Shown here: positions 20,369 through 25,277 of the stretch, piece after piece | How the letters are laid out: every line of letters begins with the position of its first letter | How positions within the stretch are numbered: position 1 is the first letter of the stretch | Source of the DNA: a virus | Virus record (IMG/VR): IMGVR_UViG_3300046028_000321 | Coordinates: 1 to 25,277 of that record | Reading direction: 5' to 3' (one strand) | DNA: 25,277 nt | Notes under the pieces: generated by a model | Told to the model about the DNA's origin: nothing | What the model saw: only the letters and a program-made list of their open reading frames with translations | Databases searched by the model: none | Translations under genes and position numbers: made by a program

Positions 20369-21795
20369 TATCTTGTCTTCCGTTTGATTGCTTCGTCGAT
20401 AGCATTATTCACTCGAAGGTTCCCACTAAGGTCAGTCTGCGAGGTGTACGGAATCACCTGATACATTACTCCAACATCGCTAAAGCCAGGAACCTTCATG
20501 GCAGTTGCGTAAGTATCTTGGTGTTCTTTTATGCGCTGGTTAGCAAGTTTTTGCATAGCCGCCATACCAGTACGCAACTCAGCCGCTGTCATTGTCTGAT
20601 CTCCGGCTGCTGTACGTTTTATCAAGGAACGCTCATTTTCAGTAATAGCACCCTGACCTCTCATTGAAGCCGCAGCAGCAAGTTCAGACTGTGCAAGACC
20701 CTGAACTACTTGACGTGTGTCTTGCAGAGTCTTCTCAGCATCAGGTCCGGCAATATTTAACTGCTTGGCAACACGTAGCATTGAAGTTCTGTAATCAGCG
20801 GCTGGTCCAAGAACTGCGGTATCAAGAGCAGGGGCAATCATGTCAATATTTCGCAAAGTATCGTTAGCACCTTTTGCTGCAAAAAGAGTACCTTTTAGAA
20901 TTTCAATTGCACCAGTTCCACCGGCTGTAGCCATGCTGTTTGGTCCAGGTGGTAACTTGACTACAGTGTTAGGGGCAATTTGAGAACGATACTGTCCTAA
21001 TGCCGCTGTACCCTCTGCCCCAGTTCCACCAAGTGGACGGCCTAGTAAGTATTCAACTGCGCGAATGTCAGATGACTGAGCCTCATAAGGTTGCGCGTCA
21101 CTAACAATTCTGCGCTGTCCTTGCTTGTTGTACTGGACAACAACAGGCTTATTTCCAATCATTAGGTTCTGTGGTGCGCCATACTCTTGCGACGCACTGA
21201 CTGCATCAAGCATTGATTTTGAAAGTTGATCCGCTGGAAGGAGAGACATCAACGCTCTTTGCTCCTGGCTTAAATTTGCGAATGCACCGCTTCGTTGTGG
21301 TTGCTGCATAGATTGAACCTGTGCCGGTGTTGGAAGTTGTCCAATCATATTGGCACGATACACTGTAGGACCAGCAGGCATATTAGGTAGTGCAAGTGAC
21401 TGTTCAGGCGTGATGGCAACACCGGCAGTTGGCATTGAGGCGACTGGCATCTCTTGGCTATAGTCACCCATAAGCATTTTCTGCATACCTGAAAGCAAAT
21501 CCCTTGAACGCTTGGCCTCATCCAACTTCTGCTTGGTCATGATGTTGGCAATGGCTCCTGTCTGAGCCTGCTGATAACCTTGCTGACCAGCACCATAAGC
21601 CTCGCCCAAAGCCTGGCCAAGTCCGATTGGGACTGCGCTTGGACCTGAAGACTTGAGCAGGGACGCGGCCAACGCCATGATTCCCTGATTGTTCATTCTT
21701 GCGCGTTGCTCTTCGGTGAGGTACTCCTCAAGCCCTGAGTCTCCACCGCCAAATAAATTGGAGCCAAGAAGACCGCCAAAATCAAATGCTGCCAT
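20368..21795 (-). CDS. Structural/internal virion protein, 475 aa
   Basis: The 475-residue protein starts MAAFDFGGLLGSNLFGGGDS. It has a Gly/Ala/Gln-rich first part (GLGQALGEAYGAGQQGYQQA), then helical segments including SELAAAASMRGQGAITENER and KLANQRIKEHQDTYATAMKV near the C-terminus. The SMRGQGAITENERSLIKR motif is frequent in phage proteins of this kind, recalled and not searched. It probably belongs to the internal or ejection set made with the two genes after it. The Shine-Dalgarno TTGAGGTGAATC overlaps the preceding gene's stop region. No enzyme domain, signal peptide or clear transmembrane helix was recognised. Confidence 0.6.
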   Translation of the reverse strand: MAAFDFGGLLGSNLFGGGDSGLEEYLTEEQRARMNNQGIMALAASLLKSSGPSAVPIGLGQALGEAYGAGQQGYQQAQTGAIANIMTKQKLDEAKRSRDLLSGMQKMLMGDYSQEMPVASMPTAGVAITPEQSLALPNMPAGPTVYRANMIGQLPTPAQVQSMQQPQRSGAFANLSQEQRALMSLLPADQLSKSMLDAVSASQEYGAPQNLMIGNKPVVVQYNKQGQRRIVSDAQPYEAQSSDIRAVEYLLGRPLGGTGAEGTAALGQYRSQIAPNTVVKLPPGPNSMATAGGTGAIEILKGTLFAAKGANDTLRNIDMIAPALDTAVLGPAADYRTSMLRVAKQLNIAGPDAEKTLQDTRQVVQGLAQSELAAAASMRGQGAITENERSLIKRTAAGDQTMTAAELRTGMAAMQKLANQRIKEHQDTYATAMKVPGFSDVGVMYQVIPYTSQTDLSGNLRVNNAIDEAIKRKTR

Positions 21796-21803
21796 GATTC
21801 ACC

Positions 21804-22553
21804 TCAACCTAAAAGACCAAGAAGACCGCCGATGCCAGCACCAATACCAGTGCCAAGGCCAGGAATTACGGAACCTAGTTGCGCTCCGTACAACGCGCCA
21901 CCTAAAGCACCCGCACCCACATTACGTGAGTAAGGTGTAGTGGTAGACATACCAAGGTTCGGGATGTTGCCGCCAAGTGCTGCGGTAGTCACTCCCAACT
22001 TCTCTGTGCCGATGTTGCGCAGTGCGTCCAACTGACTCTGTAGCAACTGCTGACGCGCACCGCCCAAGGCCATCACGTTCTGACCGCCTTGGATGTTCTG
22101 CGCTCTAGCGTACTGAGCCAAGTTTGCTGCCTGTCCGTAACCCTGCTGACGCATATTCGCTGAGAGGTCAGCGGCCTGCTTGAGTGCTGCGGCGTTAGTA
22201 AGAGCAGCCTGCACACCTTGACGTGAACCGCCAAACGCCTTCGCGCCTGTGGCAGCCTGGCGATCTCTGAGGTCAGCCATCTGACGGCTTGTCTCAACGT
22301 CGCCCAGGCTGCGGTTGATTACGTCCTCTTGGTACGGGTTCATGAAGGCGTTGATGTCCTGCCCACTGAACGGGGTCAGGGACTGGTTAACTACCTGCTC
22401 CTCACCCGCCATGTACATTGGGTTGAAGTCAGCAAACTGCCGCACTGGGAGCGCGGTAGCGACTGACTTTGCCTGACCCAAGTTCTCAAGGTACGCAGCC
22501 TTTAACTGCGGGTCGATGGCTTGGGTTGATGTTGTGGAACCGCCTTTTGACAT
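21804..22553 (-). CDS. Internal virion protein with glycine-zipper C-terminus
   Basis: The 249-residue protein starts MSKGGSTTSTQAIDPQLKAA. Its middle is Gln/Ala-rich helix (RDRQAATGAKAFGGSRQGVQ; ADLSANMRQQGYGQAANLAQ), and the last 40 residues are a glycine-zipper-like hydrophobic stretch (GALGGALYGAQLGSVIPGLG, then GIGAGIGGLLGLLG). Such tails insert into membranes, which fits a DNA-transfer protein that leaves the capsid during infection; this role is inferred from layout and position. The ATG at 22553 has a strong AGGAG eight bases upstream, made partly from the preceding stop codon. The next gene starts 9 bp past its stop. Confidence 0.65.
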   Translation of the reverse strand: MSKGGSTTSTQAIDPQLKAAYLENLGQAKSVATALPVRQFADFNPMYMAGEEQVVNQSLTPFSGQDINAFMNPYQEDVINRSLGDVETSRQMADLRDRQAATGAKAFGGSRQGVQAALTNAAALKQAADLSANMRQQGYGQAANLAQYARAQNIQGGQNVMALGGARQQLLQSQLDALRNIGTEKLGVTTAALGGNIPNLGMSTTTPYSRNVGAGALGGALYGAQLGSVIPGLGTGIGAGIGGLLGLLG

Positions 22554-22564
22554 ATTCGTATCTC

Positions 22565-23551
22565 CTATGCTTCGAGCAAACCGCGAAGTTTGCCCTTTGA
22601 AATCTTGCCTGCGTTGATGGCGTTCATCAACTCGATGCCGTACTTACCAACGGACTTGGCGTTGATGACGTACTCTCCGTCATCCAGTCCACCGTATCCG
22701 TCATCTGGACCCATTGGGTTTGGACCACGTAGCCGATTCATTGTGACTTGGCCACCTTTGTTAAACATACTGCCGTCAATGCCGCCGTCTGATGTCATGC
22801 CATAGCCACTATCTCCAGTAGCGGCTGGCCCTAGTCCAAAGCCTTCTGCTTCAGCCGCATCAGCAATTGCCGCATCTGATGCGGCTTGAGCAGCGGCATC
22901 AGCAGCGGCAGCAGCGGCTTGCTGTCCTTGTGCTGTTGCTGGGTCAATACCCATTGGGTTTGCTGCAATGCCTGCACCTGTCATTCCTGTAACGCCGTAC
23001 CCGCCTTGGCTTTCGGGGGTTCCGTATCCACCACCACCAAAAGTTGATGCAGCACTTGGTGGCGCACCAAACATAGTTCCAGACGTATATCCCGCTATTG
23101 CATCACTCAGGGCTTGCGATGATAATTTTCCAGCCTGTTCTATTTGTCCTGGATTCATAGATTGCGCTATTGTTTGCGCAACCAATCCAAACGGCAACAT
23201 CCCGCCAAGAGCATTTCCGTAAGCATCTAAAAAACCGTATAAACCGCTACCTGTCATCGGGTTAGATAATGGGCTTACATTTGGGCTGTAACCGTCGCCA
23301 GTTGCATAGTCGCCACTTCCACGATCACCGGCAGGAAAACGATTTGGATTATTTAACGCCTGTAGGCGAAGAATCTCATCGTAATTACTTGATGGGCCAG
23401 AATACGCAGAGGTCGGCGTATATGCGTTAAAGCCTCCAGTGTAGGAAGACCCTGGGTTCATAGACTGACGCAGACGCATCAACTCCATGATCTGTGCGTA
23501 TTTGTTGCTGCCAGCAACTGGGCTTTGTGTTTGACCGCCACCTAGACTCAT
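22565..23551 (-). CDS. Gly/Ala-rich virion protein, 328 aa
   Basis: The 328-residue protein has a low-complexity Gly/Ser/Tyr-rich body, an alanine tract (about residues 209-235, QQAAAAAADAAAQAASDAA) and an ordered C-terminus: GYGGLDDGEYVINAKSVGKY then a basic helix ending GKLRGLLEA. The L.DGEYVI.A..V pattern is common in phage structural proteins. The frame is open to 23578, but the ATG at 23551 has AAGGAATTGAT in front and forms ATGA with the stop of the GNAT-like gene, so it is chosen. The low complexity fits a flexible internal or tail-associated protein; nothing points to an enzyme. Function unknown. Confidence 0.6.
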   Translation of the reverse strand: MSLGGGQTQSPVAGSNKYAQIMELMRLRQSMNPGSSYTGGFNAYTPTSAYSGPSSNYDEILRLQALNNPNRFPAGDRGSGDYATGDGYSPNVSPLSNPMTGSGLYGFLDAYGNALGGMLPFGLVAQTIAQSMNPGQIEQAGKLSSQALSDAIAGYTSGTMFGAPPSAASTFGGGGYGTPESQGGYGVTGMTGAGIAANPMGIDPATAQGQQAAAAAADAAAQAASDAAIADAAEAEGFGLGPAATGDSGYGMTSDGGIDGSMFNKGGQVTMNRLRGPNPMGPDDGYGGLDDGEYVINAKSVGKYGIELMNAINAGKISKGKLRGLLEA

Positions 23552-23910
23552 ATCAATTCCTTGCTCAAAATGAACCACTTAGGTTCGTAACCCTCATCCT
23601 TTAAGAACGTCTTCTGCCAACCCTGACGGCCAGCAAGAGATACTCGACTGCAACCCAACTGCTTGCCCCAAGACTCGATGTATGGTCGCATCTGCTTGAG
23701 TTCATCTAGGTCGCCGCCAGCAAGGAAGAAGTGCAAGTCCTTGATTCGCGGGTAGACAATGATCTCAGTAACCACCGCGGATTTAGTGCCAGGCCAGAAC
23801 TGAAATCTGTTACTGGCCACACCCTCCGCAATGTCCTCAATAGTGTGTGTCCCTCCTGAGTATTCTAAAGCCGCTTCGATGTGTTTGCGCAGCGACCAAA
23901 ACTCCTCCAT
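23548..23910 (-). CDS. GNAT-like small phage protein, 120 aa
   Basis: The 120-residue protein starts MEEFWSLRKHIEAALEYSGG. It contains SAVVTEIIVYPRIKDLHFFL, AGGDLDELKQMRPYIESWG and CSRVSLAGRQGWQKTFLKDE. The strand-strand-helix-strand order and the LAGRQGW...L end resemble a trimmed acetyltransferase fold as seen in small phage proteins beside tail genes, recalled from memory. A full acetyl-CoA loop (Q/RxxGxG/A) is not obvious, so catalytic activity is doubtful. The start at 23910 shares its A with the stop of the gp10-like gene (TGATG), with CAGGGA upstream. It probably assists tail assembly or modifies a structural protein (inference). Confidence 0.65.
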   Translation of the reverse strand: MEEFWSLRKHIEAALEYSGGTHTIEDIAEGVASNRFQFWPGTKSAVVTEIIVYPRIKDLHFFLAGGDLDELKQMRPYIESWGKQLGCSRVSLAGRQGWQKTFLKDEGYEPKWFILSKELI

Positions 23911-25277
23911 CAGCGTTTCCCTGCGGTTGTCGTCTCCAGCCGCATCACCCCAACGCGCCAGTCGTCTAGCACGTTGCCTGTAACCTTCATCTTGACGGAC
24001 CGGCCTGAGAACCTAGCATCGGTAGGAGCCTTGGCCGAGAACGGTCCATAGGTAGACTCAGCCGATGTCGGGTACAGCCTTGCCGTGAAGGAGATGGCAA
24101 CCTCGCCCAGTGTCTGCTCGTCGGGGATAACCGACCTGACGGACATGATGTTCTCGCCTGTGCCGATCTCAATGGGTCCTGACTGGGCGTAGACAGAGCC
24201 GCCGTCATAGCCAAAGCCTACCTCATGCTCATAAATGTAGGAATCTGCGCTGACCATCAAGGGGTTGCTGAACACACCCCTGTCAGTGCCAGCCGTGCGG
24301 GACATGGTTCCAATAGCCCAGTGACCCTCACGGTAGTTGTAGGTTACATAGGAATCATTCTCATTTGATGCACTTGATGGGTAGAACCATGTGATCTCGC
24401 CAAACGAAGAGTTGTGTACGGCGTAGACCTTTGAGGCTTGGTTGTAGTTGATGTTGTTGAAGACGTAGTCGGACACTTCGCAGTTCATTGGCTTGACGTA
24501 GCCGTCGTACTGCCAGAACCCTGACTTGGACATCCACATTGCGGAGGTGTCAATGGCCGCTATTGCCTGCGAAGAGATCACCCCGCAGCCCGAGCCGGCC
24601 TTCTCAAACGAGTACACGAATGGCAGACCGATGTAGGTGGCTGTATGAACGTCAACGTCTGTAAACAATAAGTTTACACCTCGGACTCGTTTACCTGCCT
24701 TCAGTGATCCAACTGTGGCTAGTTCAAAGTCTCCAGCCTGATTATTTGACGCGGCAGTCCATACTGTGTTGTTCTCTTGGTCACACCAAGACACTAGACG
24801 GTTATTTCCACCGGCTCCCAACGCGAAGATGATTCGCTCAGAAGTCACCAACAGGGCAGCGCAGCCCGTCGGTGCGTTGGTGATTACAGCCGCCTTTGTT
24901 GGGGTAGTAAAGCCCAACTGCCACTCGTAGAGTTTGCCGTCCGTGTCGCTACACGCCACAAGGTACTCGCCAAAGGTGTCAAGGCTCCACGTCGTGGCAG
25001 GGGCCACCGTCCCAATATCAGGACGCGCAACGCCATAAGAGAACGATCCGTAGGTGTTATAGCCGTAGCCCGTTCCGCTGACTGCGTCTGCTCGGCCCGA
25101 AGTGAAACCCGTTGGGGTAATGTCCTTGACAACGGAGTTCTCGTCCATCGCAAAGAGTTTTGAATGAGTGCCTGCGGCAACAAAACGTCCACCGCTGTTG
25201 CCTCTCCATGCTATCAATCCACGGCATTTACCCGTGAGTTGCGTCTCCGACTTCTTACGCCACCCGCCAATGGGTCG
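23910..25277 (-). CDS. P22 gp10-like tail stabilisation protein (5' end beyond window)
   Basis: The frame is open to the right edge, giving at least 455 residues: the first visible codons read RPIGGWRKKSETQLTGKCRG, which continues into LIAWRGNSGGRFVAAGTHSK, so a TTG at 25217 is an internal codon and not the start. The protein is rich in short beta strands, with repeated W/Y/G motifs (TWSLDTFGEYLVACSDTDGK, LYEWQ; SGFWQYDGYVK; HWAIGTMSRTAG), as in the beta-propeller-like head-completion proteins of P22 gp10 type. These close the portal channel and connect head to tail. The family assignment rests on the GG....TQLTGKCRG...W...G.R..A.GTHSKL opening, which I recall from that family. Its stop overlaps the GNAT-like gene start. 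Confidence 0.8.
   Translation of the reverse strand, partial: RPIGGWRKKSETQLTGKCRGLIAWRGNSGGRFVAAGTHSKLFAMDENSVVKDITPTGFTSGRADAVSGTGYGYNTYGSFSYGVARPDIGTVAPATTWSLDTFGEYLVACSDTDGKLYEWQLGFTTPTKAAVITNAPTGCAALLVTSERIIFALGAGGNNRLVSWCDQENNTVWTAASNNQAGDFELATVGSLKAGKRVRGVNLLFTDVDVHTATYIGLPFVYSFEKAGSGCGVISSQAIAAIDTSAMWMSKSGFWQYDGYVKPMNCEVSDYVFNNINYNQASKVYAVHNSSFGEITWFYPSSASNENDSYVTYNYREGHWAIGTMSRTAGTDRGVFSNPLMVSADSYIYEHEVGFGYDGGSVYAQSGPIEIGTGENIMSVRSVIPDEQTLGEVAISFTARLYPTSAESTYGPFSAKAPTDARFSGRSVKMKVTGNVLDDWRVGVMRLETTTAGKR

Noticed and set aside
25215-25217. TTG at 25217 as start of the gp10-like gene
   Set aside because: The frame continues to the edge and the extra residues fit the family's opening, so the true start lies beyond the window.

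Overview
The window is about 25 kb of a tailed-phage genome (Caudoviricetes) or a prophage. The visible genes match a short-tailed, P22-type virion: terminase small and large subunits, a P22-type portal, a gp10-like tail stabilisation protein and a run of internal/ejection-type proteins. I see no tRNA, rRNA, CRISPR array, insertion sequence, integrase, major capsid gene or lysis gene. The host is probably a Gram-negative bacterium. A betaproteobacterium (Burkholderiales-like) is my guess, from the style of several small phage proteins recalled from that group; this is inference.

Layout. On the minus strand, from high to low coordinate: 25277-16782 holds tail and ejection genes (gp10-like protein cut by the right edge, GNAT-like protein, four large structural/internal proteins, the last with an ADP-ribosyltransferase-like region). 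On the plus strand, 14638-16793 is a string of tiny early genes joined by ATGA/GTGA stop-start overlaps and ending in a winged-helix regulator. A divergent control region lies at about 14415-14637, with a plus-strand promoter, tandem hairpins and a small XRE-type regulator read the other way. From there the minus-strand replication/recombination block runs to 7456: XRE regulator, RuvC-like resolvase, PP-loop (PAPS reductase-like) protein, a small protein, a DUF2800-type nuclease, a putative ssDNA-binding protein, a terminator, a C5-cytosine methyltransferase carrying a long ORF in another frame, and a primase-helicase. A 190-bp array of CCATTTGTAGGA-type repeats follows, then an unknown gene and the packaging module: TerS, a repeat-bearing gap, TerL, a Cys-rich protein, two small basic proteins, a glycosyltransferase, a methyltransferase and the portal, which runs off the left edge.

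How it fits together. If the genome is circularly permuted, the portal at the left edge continues into unseen head genes that lead back to the gp10-like gene at the right edge. TerS/TerL/portal package DNA. Primase-helicase, ssDNA-binding protein, nuclease and resolvase replicate and process it. The methyltransferase probably protects or marks it. The gp10-like and internal proteins close the tail and enter the cell with the DNA.

The parts most worth a second look are the repeat array with its 58-bp palindrome at 7261-7446 (candidate origin or operator array), the ORF inside the methyltransferase gene, the ADP-ribosyltransferase-like insert of unusual composition in an internal virion protein, the terminator-bearing leader before the XRE gene, and the very short coupled ORFs (27 and 10 codons) in the plus-strand early operon.
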